This document shows, in pieces, positions 35,180-42,412 of a DNA stretch of 64,000 bases. A program made the position numbers and the translations under genes. Numbering within the stretch: position 1 is the stretch's first letter; every line of letters begins with the position of its first letter. The notes under the pieces are model-generated. The model had not been told where the DNA came from. It was given only the letters and a program-made list of their open reading frames with translations, and searched no databases. The stretch comes from Lysobacter sp. 5GHs7-4 (lineage in GTDB: Bacteria > Pseudomonadota > Gammaproteobacteria > Xanthomonadales > Xanthomonadaceae): NCBI RefSeq assembly GCF_021284765.1, contig NZ_CP089924.1, positions 3,180,001 through 3,244,000 on the forward strand, given 5' to 3'.

Positions 35180-35896
35180 ATGCCCACAGCCGTGCAAGCC
35201 AACAAGATCGTCGTCCTCTCCGGCTCCGGCCTCAGCGCCGAAAGCGGCCTGCCCACCTTCCGCGACAGCAACGGCTTGTGGAACCAGTACGCCTGGCACG
35301 AAGTCGCCAGCCCCGAAGGCTGGCGCGCGCGCCCTGAGGCGGTACTGGCGTTCTACAACGAACGCCGGCACAAGGCGTGGCACGCGCAGCCCAATGCAGC
35401 GCATGCCGCCATCGCCGCGCTAGAGGCCGCGTACGAGGTGATCGTGATCACCCAGAACGTCGATGCCCTGCACGAGCGCGCCGGCTCCACCCAGGTCATC
35501 CACCTGCACGGCGAACTCGCCTACGCGCGCAGCACCGCCGCCCAGCCCAAGCGCTATCGCATCGACGATGCGCCGATCGCACTGGGCCAGTTGGCCGACG
35601 ACGGCACCCAACTGCGCCCGGACATCGTTTGGTTCGGCGAGCAGACCCAGTACATGGACGAGGCTCGCGCGCACGTCGCCGACGCGGCCAAGGTGCTGGT
35701 GGTGGGCACCTCGCTGAGCGTGCACCCGGCCGCCTCGCTGGTCTGGGCCGCCCACGCCACCGCCGAGAAGGTGCTGGTGTCGCTGGAGATGGACAGCGTG
35801 CCCGACGGTTTCGATTTCCAACGCGGCAAGGCTACCGAACGCGTCCCGGCGCTGACGCAGGCCTGGCTGGCGCAGGCGGCCGCCACTTCGCCCTGA
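35180..35896 (+). CDS. SIR2-family NAD-dependent deacylase lacking zinc cysteines
   Basis: Predicted 238 residues. Sirtuin motifs are present: GSGLSAESGLPTFRD (NAD site), TQNVDALHERAGS, HLHGE with the catalytic His, and VVGTSLSVHPAASL. The zinc module after HGE, normally with four Cys, is shortened and contains none; the whole protein has no cysteine. By family it removes acyl groups from lysines using NAD, or acts as an ADP-ribosyltransferase. Zinc-free sirtuins exist but are a minority, so this should be flagged. It follows the LysR gene by 41 bases on the same strand. Confidence 0.88.
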   Translation: MPTAVQANKIVVLSGSGLSAESGLPTFRDSNGLWNQYAWHEVASPEGWRARPEAVLAFYNERRHKAWHAQPNAAHAAIAALEAAYEVIVITQNVDALHERAGSTQVIHLHGELAYARSTAAQPKRYRIDDAPIALGQLADDGTQLRPDIVWFGEQTQYMDEARAHVADAAKVLVVGTSLSVHPAASLVWAAHATAEKVLVSLEMDSVPDGFDFQRGKATERVPALTQAWLAQAAATSP

Positions 35897-35968
35897 CTTC
35901 ACACAACCGCCATCGTGCTCGCACACGCCGGCCCGAACCTGCCTGCACACGCAGACAGGGGCCCGAAC

Positions 35969-36511
35969 ATGACCGAGACCGTCCGCAACGACTGGCCGCG
36001 CAGCCCCTGGCGCGTGGCGATGTGGGGCGCCGCCGTGACGGTGATGCTGCTGCCCTGGCTGGCCATGGAGCTCACCGCCGAGGTCGCCTGGGGCCTGGGC
36101 GATTTCATCGTTTTCACCGCCATCGTGCTGTGCGCCTGCGGCGTGATGGAGCTGGGCGCGCGCATGAACGACCACCTCGCCTATCGCGCCGGCATCGCGG
36201 TGGCGGCGGCCACCGGCTTCATGGTGATCTGGGTCAATCTGGCGGTCGGCATCATCGGCAGCGAACACAACCCCGCCAATTGGATGTTCGACGGCGTGCT
36301 GCTGGTGCCGGTGTTGGGCGCGCTGGCCGCGCGTTTCCGCCCGCGCGGCATGGCCTGGGCGCTGGCCGCCACCGCCGCCGCGCAGGCCGCCACGGCCGGC
36401 ATCGCCGTGGCCCTGGGCTACGGCTACGAAGCGCTGTTGACCGGCGTCTTCATCGCGCTGTGGACGGGCTCGGCGCTGCTGTTCCGCTGGGCCGCGCGCT
36501 CGCAACGCTGA
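35969..36511 (+). CDS. Integral membrane protein of unknown function
   Basis: Predicted 180 residues with about five hydrophobic helices (for example VTVMLLPWLAMELTAEVAWG, VFTAIVLCACGVMELGA, MVIWVNLAVGIIG). No signal peptide and no catalytic motif. The ATG at 35969 was preferred over a GTG at 35915 because it precedes the first helix directly. No family recognised. It lies 72 bases after the sirtuin gene on the same strand and could be co-transcribed. Confidence 0.68.
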   Translation: MTETVRNDWPRSPWRVAMWGAAVTVMLLPWLAMELTAEVAWGLGDFIVFTAIVLCACGVMELGARMNDHLAYRAGIAVAAATGFMVIWVNLAVGIIGSEHNPANWMFDGVLLVPVLGALAARFRPRGMAWALAATAAAQAATAGIAVALGYGYEALLTGVFIALWTGSALLFRWAARSQR

Positions 36512-36611
36512 GCGCGGTTGCGGTTCGCAAGCCCGGCCGTCCCCCGGTATCCTGGCGCCGCACAAGCCCAACGCGACGCGCATCGCGCCCGCAGCCCGGA
36601 CGCCCGCCGCC

Positions 36612-36878
36612 ATGACCCACACCCTGTTCCTGCTGTTCTTCTGCGCCACCGCACCCGTGGCGTTGATGCCGACCATCATCGCCCTGCTCACCCGCCACAA
36701 GGCGCGCTGGACCGTCGTGGGCGTGAACCTCGCGCTATGGGCGATGATCTTCTTCACCGCCCGCAGCTTCACCCTCGGCAGCTCCAGCCAGTTCCAGGTG
36801 CCCACCGTGGTGGCGCTGGGCGTGTGGCTGGGCTTGCTTGGGTACACGATCCGCACTGCGGGATCGGGCAGGCGCTGA
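36612..36878 (+). CDS. Small membrane protein, weakly like superinfection-immunity family
   Basis: Predicted 88 residues with three hydrophobic stretches. The segment VALMPTIIALLTRHK followed by VVGVNLALWAMIFF recalls the T4 Imm-like superinfection-immunity family, whose members have LPTIIAL, a basic turn and an N-rich second helix. The glycine/tryptophan signature of that family (GWTxxGW) is missing here, so the match is weak. A host role in membrane physiology is as likely as phage exclusion. Confidence 0.5.
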   Translation: MTHTLFLLFFCATAPVALMPTIIALLTRHKARWTVVGVNLALWAMIFFTARSFTLGSSSQFQVPTVVALGVWLGLLGYTIRTAGSGRR

Positions 36879-37048
36879 GCCCAGGCAGCGAGCGATGCCA
36901 AGCGCGCATAGAGTCCAGTCCGAAAGCGCTTGTTTTGTGCATCTGTCGCCTGGGAATGAACCGCAGCCGGCCAGCCTCCGAATAACCCGGCAGACACACG
37001 CGGTCGCGTTTCTATAATTCGGCGTCACGGCCTTTGGAGAACCGCACC

Positions 37049-37738
37049 ATGCACCGCATCGCCTGCCTCGCAGCCACCGCAGTCTTGTTGACCGCCTGCC
37101 AGCCGAAACCGGCCGCCGAACCGACGACGCCTGCCGCAACCGCGACCACCGCACCCGCCGCCTCGTCAGCCAACAACGCGACCACGGCCGTCACCATCGA
37201 CAAAGCCGCGCCACCTGCGCTGTCCCCGCCCTCGTTCGATTGCGCCAAGGCGCAAAGCGAGGCCGAAACCCTGGTCTGCAACGACGCCGAACTGGCCGCG
37301 CTGGACAGGCAACTGGCCAAGCTCTGGGCCGACACGCAGGCCCGCCCGAACGCGCCCGCCAGCGAGACCGCCAAACAACGCGGCTGGGTGAAGGGCCGCG
37401 ACGAGTGCTGGAAAGCGGAAGACAAGCACCGCTGCGTGCGGGAGTCTTACCAAGTGCGCATCGTCGAGCTGAACCTCCTGCGCCCCGACGTGACGACGCC
37501 GCCTGCGGTGAGCTACGACTGCGGCGATCAGGACAGCCGCCTCAGCGCCGTGTACTACAACGACTTCGAACCCAAGGCCGTCGTGCTGACCTGGGCCGGC
37601 GACCGCGCCATCGCGCTGCAACAGCCCAGCGCCAGCGGCACCCACTACGCGGTCGAGGGCGTGGACTTCAGCGAACATCAGGGCACGGCGACGCTGGATT
37701 TCTTCGGCACGTCCCTGAGCTGCAAGCCGGTGAAATAA
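37049..37738 (+). CDS. Lipoprotein with LprI and MliC-type lysozyme-inhibitor domains
   Basis: Predicted 229 residues. The signal peptide ends in the lipobox LLTAC. A Thr/Ala-rich linker leads to an LprI-like domain (residues about 65-140: FDCAKAQSEAETLVCNDAEL, then RGWVKGRDECWK), and an MliC-like domain ends the chain (SYDCGDQDSRLSAVYYND, ALQQPSASGTHY, DFFGTSLSCKPV). MliC/PliC proteins block c-type lysozyme in the periplasm; LprI of mycobacteria also inhibits lysozyme. The fusion suggests a double inhibitor protecting peptidoglycan, perhaps against lysozyme-type toxins of rivals. The ATG at 37049 follows TTTGGAGA. Confidence 0.82.
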   Translation: MHRIACLAATAVLLTACQPKPAAEPTTPAATATTAPAASSANNATTAVTIDKAAPPALSPPSFDCAKAQSEAETLVCNDAELAALDRQLAKLWADTQARPNAPASETAKQRGWVKGRDECWKAEDKHRCVRESYQVRIVELNLLRPDVTTPPAVSYDCGDQDSRLSAVYYNDFEPKAVVLTWAGDRAIALQQPSASGTHYAVEGVDFSEHQGTATLDFFGTSLSCKPVK

Positions 37739-37802
37739 GCGGCGGCCAGGCCCTGCAGGCGGCGTTCGCCCAGACGAACGCCGCCGCGTGGCTGCAGATC
37801 CG

Positions 37803-38459
37803 TCAGTGCACGCTGGTCAACGGCAGGTTGCCGCGATCGCGCACATAGCAATACAGCAACGGCCGCACCACGCGCATGTACTCCGCCATCGCATCGACGT
37901 TGACCTTATGGATGCGGCTGGGATCCTTCGCCGACTCCACCAGCCGGATCCCATACTCGCCGATGTCCAGCAGCTCCGTCGCCCACTGGCCCACGGTCTG
38001 GTTCGGCTTCCAGTTGGCCGGATTGAGCAGGGCCAGGATCGCCAGCTGCTCCTGCGACAGCGCGTCGGGCTGGATCTTGGTGGTGACCGCATTGCGATAG
38101 CTGCCGAGGTAGTCGCTGGCCACATCGGCCGCGATCGAGACCAGATCGCTCCAACTGGCGGGTCCACTGGAGGGCACGAAGGCCGTCAGCGCCCTCACCA
38201 TCGGCCCCATCGACTCCAGCGCCTCCCTCATCTGCGCGAACACGCCCCACACCTGCGCCACGCAGACGGCGCACTTGCGCAGGTTGTCGATGTAAGGCTG
38301 CTGGAGGCTGCCCGGCAAGGCCCGGATCTGCTTGTCCCACTCGGCCTTCGGAGTCGCCGGCACCGTTTGCAGGTGCTCATACACCAGCGCGTAGATGCTC
38401 TGCTGCTGCAAGGGCTTCTTGATGTCGGTTTTACTCGGATAAACGTTTTCCCATCCCAT
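37803..38459 (-). CDS. Unrecognised cytoplasmic protein
   Basis: Predicted 218 residues from an ATG at 38459 with AGGAG nine bases upstream. Helical, with QQSIYALVYEHLQTVPATP near the start, a CAVC pair in the middle, IAADVASDYLGSYRNAVTTK and a C-terminal RVVRPLLYCYVRDRGNLP. No signal peptide, membrane segment or known motif. A longer frame reaches 38876, but it has no ribosome site and reads as low-complexity Arg/Ala/Ser. It stands opposite a secreted Sel1-like protein gene. Function unknown; it could be a secreted effector or a foreign gene. Confidence 0.6.
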   Translation of the reverse strand: MGWENVYPSKTDIKKPLQQQSIYALVYEHLQTVPATPKAEWDKQIRALPGSLQQPYIDNLRKCAVCVAQVWGVFAQMREALESMGPMVRALTAFVPSSGPASWSDLVSIAADVASDYLGSYRNAVTTKIQPDALSQEQLAILALLNPANWKPNQTVGQWATELLDIGEYGIRLVESAKDPSRIHKVNVDAMAEYMRVVRPLLYCYVRDRGNLPLTSVH

Positions 38460-38963
38460 GGCACGCTCCTGTTGGTGGTGGATGGGCGCGCCGGGACCGC
38501 TCGCAAACTGCGGCGAGCCCTGGCGCGCCGATGTACGGCTCCGCGAATCGCGCGGGCGCAGGTACTGCCGCCAGGACACGGCGCGCAGCATTCGCGCACG
38601 CCGAACCCGCTGGTTTCGCTCCGGTGCTGAAGGGATAAACGCCACCGTCTTTGCGCCGTGAACCGCACGGGGCGCGATCGACGACGACTGCCGACACAGC
38701 GCCAGCACGGGACGATGCGCGTAGGACGCAGCTAACAAAGCTGCCGGCAGGGTTTGACCAGGCATGATCGAGGCGGCCGGGATCCGGGCCCAGTTGAGCT
38801 GCTCGGGCGCGAGCACGGCACCTGCGGCGGCCGTCATCTGCTGCAGAGCCGCATCTTGCAGAGCAGGTCTCGCCACGGGCAGGCCTCAGATCGAGTTGCC
38901 GAGACGGTATGGATGGCGCACTCTGGCCGCAGCGCTTATCCACCACTTTTTCATGATTCCCAC
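38460..38963. other. Divergent intergenic region, no gene supported
   Basis: 504 bases between the unrecognised minus-strand gene and the secreted protein gene on the plus strand. It should hold both promoters. Open frames here lack ribosome sites and have unlikely composition. No hairpin with a T run was noticed. Confidence 0.4.
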
Positions 38964-39794
38964 ATGAAGAAACTTGCCCTGCTCGCCCTCTGCCTGCTCA
39001 GTCCCGCCACGCTGGCCTGCGATACATCGCACCTGCCTTTGTCGGGCTCGATCAGCGTGACGACTTGCTCCCCTAAACAGGACGCAACCGACTGCGTTTA
39101 CGCCAGCCAAGCGGTGTACGAATACATGGAGGCGGTACCGGACAGCGACGCGCTCTTCACGATCGGCCTGCAGGCGAGCCCCTGGCGTTTGTACGACGGA
39201 GATATGCGCATCCTCACCATCGACGAGATAGCGGACGCGGTGAGACCCAAGCTCGACGGCAAGGTGGAGCGCGTCGAACTTATCGCGTCGTGGAGCGGCG
39301 TGTCGCCGGAACCAGGCGTGCCGTCATTGGCCGATCAGGTCTCGAAAGCCCTCAACGGCTTTCCGGTCAAGGGCGAGGACGGCTTCCTGTGGCTGGCCAA
39401 GGATGGGACGCGGCGCACCACGCGCCAGGCGTTCACCGTCCGCGAGGGAGCTGGCAGCTACTTCGTGCCTAAGGGCTCCGAGGTGCTCGTTCCGTTGGCC
39501 GCCGGCTGGCCCGCCTACGTTCAAGACCAGGTCGCTGAAGACGATGCCGACATGCTGACGCGCGCCGCCGCAGGCTGGGACGTCTTTTTCCTGTGCCCGG
39601 ACAAAGCGCTCGCCGGCTTCGAGCACGCCGCGGCAAAAGGCAGCGCCATCGCCGCGTACAACGCCGCGCTCATGCGACTGGAACGTAGGAGCGAAGCAGA
39701 CCGTGCAGCCGCACTCGCGCTGCTCGAACGCGGCGCGGCGCTGGGCGATGAGAAGTCGCGTGCGCGGCTCAAGGTCGAACGCTCGCACAACTAG
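38964..39794 (+). CDS. Exported protein with C-terminal Sel1-like helices
   Basis: Predicted 276 residues. A signal peptide (LALLALCLLSPATLA) precedes CDTSHLPLSG. The middle part is mixed alpha/beta (ILTIDEIADAVRPKLDG, VELIASWSGV). The end has Sel1/TPR-like units: LAGFEHAAAKGSAIAAYNAA and LALLERGAALGDEKSRARLK. The ATG at 38964 is chosen because the signal peptide begins there; a longer frame upstream is low-quality. Sel1-like periplasmic proteins sometimes act as immunity proteins for phospholipase toxins, but nothing here shows that. Function unknown. Confidence 0.68.
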   Translation: MKKLALLALCLLSPATLACDTSHLPLSGSISVTTCSPKQDATDCVYASQAVYEYMEAVPDSDALFTIGLQASPWRLYDGDMRILTIDEIADAVRPKLDGKVERVELIASWSGVSPEPGVPSLADQVSKALNGFPVKGEDGFLWLAKDGTRRTTRQAFTVREGAGSYFVPKGSEVLVPLAAGWPAYVQDQVAEDDADMLTRAAAGWDVFFLCPDKALAGFEHAAAKGSAIAAYNAALMRLERRSEADRAAALALLERGAALGDEKSRARLKVERSHN

Positions 39795-39940
39795 GTCCGG
39801 GCGCGCGTTATCCCACGCGCATCGTCAGTACGAAACACGGACAGAGTGGCTTTTGGAAAGTCGACTTTTCCCTTGCTTACTTCGCCCCTGCTTCGTCGCT
39901 GACCGAGGAGCAAGCCGAGCGCGCTATCTTGCTCGCAGCT

Positions 39941-40897
39941 TCAGTGCCTGCGCATCGGCGCATTGCTATGGCCATCCGGACTGAACCCCATGCTGAGTTC
40001 CTGGATGCTGTCCACGCCGCGCCCGGCCATCGTGGTCTGCGGGTTGGCCGCCAGATTGATGGCCACGGCGGCTTGACCGAACAGCTTGAGCGCCGCCGGC
40101 GCGCCTGACGCATCCTGGCCATACAGGTTGTAGCCCAGGTGGACCGCGTTCATCGCTGCGTCCTTGCCGGCCACAAACGCCGCGGAGGGGAGCGCATTGG
40201 TGGCAAAGGCCGCGCCCACCTTGTGGCATAGCTCCGCGTTGAAGTTGTCTGATACGTGGTCGGCCGTGGCTTGCTGCTTTGATGGCTCCAGGTTCCAGTA
40301 CGGACCCGATTTGGCGACGAAGTCCGAATCCGCGTTGACGACCTCCGCCAGACGATTGGTTTGCAGCGTCAACAGGTGCTCGCGCTTTTGCCCGCTGAGC
40401 GATACGTAGCTGCGCGGATTGGCCAACAGCGTGTCCAGGTCTTCCACCGTCTTGGGCGCGTGCTCGGGCTGCGCGGGTGCGCTGCTGCTGGCGGCGGGCG
40501 CACTGCTGCTGGCCTGGGCCGCGTCGGTCGGCCGCGCCAGCGAGGGTGCGGGGATGTGTGCGTTCTCCAGGTGTTTGGTCCGGCCGCTGCCGTTGAGCGC
40601 ACCATAACCTTCCTTCAGCACGTCCAGGCGATGGCCGTCGCTCATGCCGAGTTCGCTGGACAGTTTCTCGACTGCACGGTAATGGGCGATCCGTTCGTCG
40701 GAGGTAACAGGGCGCCAGGACATGGCTTTGCCTGCTTCCAGATTCAGGTACGCGCTCAGCCCTGCATAGCTGATGTTGTCGGCGCAGGGAGTCTGGTAGT
40801 GGCCCGAGTATTGGCAGGCGTCACGAACGATCTGTTCGGTACCTTTCTGCACGGCCGTTTTCCCGGTCGTGGATTGCCCCTTGGTGACGTTCCCCAT
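39941..40897 (-). CDS. Unrecognised protein with Ser/Ala/Pro linker
   Basis: Predicted 318 residues; AAGGAGG before the ATG at 40897 is one of the best ribosome sites in this stretch. The N-terminal 120 residues (MGNVTKGQSTTGKTAVQKG start, ACQYSGHYQTPCADNISYAG) are followed by a Ser/Ala/Pro-rich linker and a second region of about 170 residues with AELCHKVGAAFATNALPSAA. No signal peptide. The lack of an export signal together with a two-domain, linker-separated layout would fit a secreted effector or toxin, but no known domain was seen. Confidence 0.62.
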   Translation of the reverse strand: MGNVTKGQSTTGKTAVQKGTEQIVRDACQYSGHYQTPCADNISYAGLSAYLNLEAGKAMSWRPVTSDERIAHYRAVEKLSSELGMSDGHRLDVLKEGYGALNGSGRTKHLENAHIPAPSLARPTDAAQASSSAPAASSSAPAQPEHAPKTVEDLDTLLANPRSYVSLSGQKREHLLTLQTNRLAEVVNADSDFVAKSGPYWNLEPSKQQATADHVSDNFNAELCHKVGAAFATNALPSAAFVAGKDAAMNAVHLGYNLYGQDASGAPAALKLFGQAAVAINLAANPQTTMAGRGVDSIQELSMGFSPDGHSNAPMRRH

Positions 40898-41074
40898 CGG
40901 ATGCCTCCTTGTATGCGCGATGGACACGGCGATGCGTGTTGATCGCTCACAAGGTACGGACGGCCCGACTGGGCATGAATCCCCGAAAGCAGGTAGCGGC
41001 GGCCGCAGGTCTTAGGGCGGTTTGCCGGCCCCTACCAGCCGGGCACGCCGGTTCGGCCTGCGTCGCCCCCTCCG

Positions 41075-41557
41075 CTAACCCTTGAGGCAGGACACCTCTA
41101 CCGCGGCCTGCTTGTCTGTCGGGTCCACCGCGATTGTGGTCATGCTTTGCCGGTCGAACTTGAGGATGCGCTTGGCCTCGGAGTTCTTATGCGCGCGCAT
41201 GGCGTCCAGCGTGGCCTGCCCTTTGGCGACCGTGACCGCAGGATGATCGGACGACAGAAATTCCGACGAGGTGAACCGGACCTCGATCATGTCGCCCTGC
41301 AGCGACCAAGTGCCGGTGTGCCGGGCTTCGGTGTGGATTTTGATATCCGCGCGGGTGTAGGTGGCGAAATCGTGCTGGGTGTAGTGGCCGTCGTCGGAGT
41401 AGACGCGGCGATCCAGTGCCGAAATCGCGAGTTCCGGGCCCTGCGTCTCGTACGGACCGCAGGTCCAGGCCCCTACGATGTCGGGCCGCGAGTCCGCGCT
41501 GCGCGCTGCGCATGGCAGCACCAGTAGCAGCAAAAGCGGTAGCCATCGAACGCTCAT
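41075..41557 (-). CDS. Small secreted protein of unknown function
   Basis: Predicted 160 residues. A signal peptide (LPLLLLLVLPCAARS) is followed by DIVGAWTCGPYETQG, a start typical of small lipocalin-like or DUF-type beta-barrels (GxW near the mature N-terminus), then TGTWSLQGDMIEVRF and a C-terminal VSCLKG. The Cys pair (in TCGPY and SCLKG) could form a disulfide. It is the last of five closely spaced minus-strand genes. Function unknown. Confidence 0.68.
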   Translation of the reverse strand: MSVRWLPLLLLLVLPCAARSADSRPDIVGAWTCGPYETQGPELAISALDRRVYSDDGHYTQHDFATYTRADIKIHTEARHTGTWSLQGDMIEVRFTSSEFLSSDHPAVTVAKGQATLDAMRAHKNSEAKRILKFDRQSMTTIAVDPTDKQAAVEVSCLKG

Positions 41558-41571
41558 GAACACCTCTCGTC

Positions 41572-41889
41572 CTAAGATTTTTCGATGCCCTGCGTCCGAG
41601 GCAGGCCACAGTGCAAGCATGCTCCAGCAAACGGCCAGTAGCTCCACCGCTGGTTGAAAAACGGTTGTTGGCAACGGGGACAGCGGAAGGCCTGAAGGCG
41701 GAAACCCGCGATCGCAAACGAAGATAGCCAGATCCCGCCTACCGCGATCATCGCCCACTCTCCGGTCGACAGATGATCGAGCACCATACCCACCGCTGCC
41801 GCGATCACGAAGCCGCCCAACCAGACACCCAGGAACCAGCGAACACGCCGTCGATAGTCGTTCCAAGCTAACGCGTAAGATGAATTCAT
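41572..41889 (-). CDS. Membrane protein with zinc-ribbon tail
   Basis: Predicted 105 residues. Two hydrophobic segments (WFLGVWLGGFVIAAAVGMVL and MIAVGGIWLSSFAIAGF) are followed by a cytoplasmic tail with CPRCQQPFF and CLHCGL, a four-Cys zinc ribbon. Such short two-helix, ribbon-tailed proteins are common in Xanthomonadaceae and uncharacterised. It lies 14 bases before the next downstream gene. Confidence 0.7.
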   Translation of the reverse strand: MNSSYALAWNDYRRRVRWFLGVWLGGFVIAAAVGMVLDHLSTGEWAMIAVGGIWLSSFAIAGFRLQAFRCPRCQQPFFNQRWSYWPFAGACLHCGLPRTQGIEKS

Positions 41890-41950
41890 ACGGTTCCCCT
41901 GAACTTGCGCCTGAATCGCCCTTCAACGCGACGGAAGATTAGGTTACCCA

Positions 41951-42106
41951 TTATTTGGGCCGACCTGACCGGCAATTGCCCCGCCAAGACTTCGGGGGCG
42001 GCGGCACCACCGGCGTCAACGGCACTTCGTCCAGGCGCTTCGACACGAAGTAGCCGCAGCCGCTTCTGCAGACGTAGCTGCGAAGCTGGAAGGTGCTAGG
42101 GTCCAT
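41951..42106 (-). CDS. Possible small Cys-containing protein
   Basis: Predicted 51 residues starting MDPSTFQLRSYVCRSGCGYF, with a Pro-rich end (TPVVPPPPKSW). It lies between two genes of the same strand, 22 bases after the preceding stop, so it fits the operon. The ribosome site is poor, so it is a marginal call. The CxxxC pair could bind metal. Confidence 0.35.
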   Translation of the reverse strand: MDPSTFQLRSYVCRSGCGYFVSKRLDEVPLTPVVPPPPKSWRGNCRSGRPK

Positions 42107-42128
42107 TTCAGACGTCTCGCTGCCGCGA

Positions 42129-42407
42129 TCAGGGTGCGCCGTTACTACCCGAGCGAAACTGCTCGCTGATACGCGGCCCAGCCAGCTCCTTCGCACGACG
42201 CTTCTTCTCGCGCGACACGCTGAACACCGTACCCAGCAACGCGACAGCCAGCACCAGCGGCCAGATCAGCATGCCCAGCGCACGGCCGGCCTGCCGCGAC
42301 GACTCGACGTCGTGCCCCATCATGCCGCCGACCACGCCACCGGCGATCAAGCCGACGACCGCCGCGGCGGCGAACCATTTGATGAAAGCCAGAATCGCGT
42401 GCCCCAT
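42129..42407 (-). CDS. Small membrane protein with glycine-zipper helix
   Basis: Predicted 92 residues. The first helix (AAAAVVGLIAGGVVGGMMG) has a glycine-zipper pattern, and a second hydrophobic helix (LIWPLVLAVALLGTVFSV) follows, ending in a basic tail (REKKRRAKEL). The ATG is 6 bases after the stop of the FG-GAP gene, so translation is coupled. The ribosome site is weak. Function unknown. Confidence 0.6.
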   Translation of the reverse strand: MGHAILAFIKWFAAAAVVGLIAGGVVGGMMGHDVESSRQAGRALGMLIWPLVLAVALLGTVFSVSREKKRRAKELAGPRISEQFRSGSNGAP

Positions 42408-42412
42408 GGGCT

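Noticed and set aside
36612..36878. Phage-type superinfection immunity gene
   Set aside because: Only the first half resembles that family and the diagnostic GWTxxGW segment is absent; kept as an unknown membrane protein.
38460..38876. N-terminal extension of the minus-strand gene up to 38876
   Set aside because: The strong ribosome site is before 38459 and the extension reads as low-complexity Arg/Ser/Ala.
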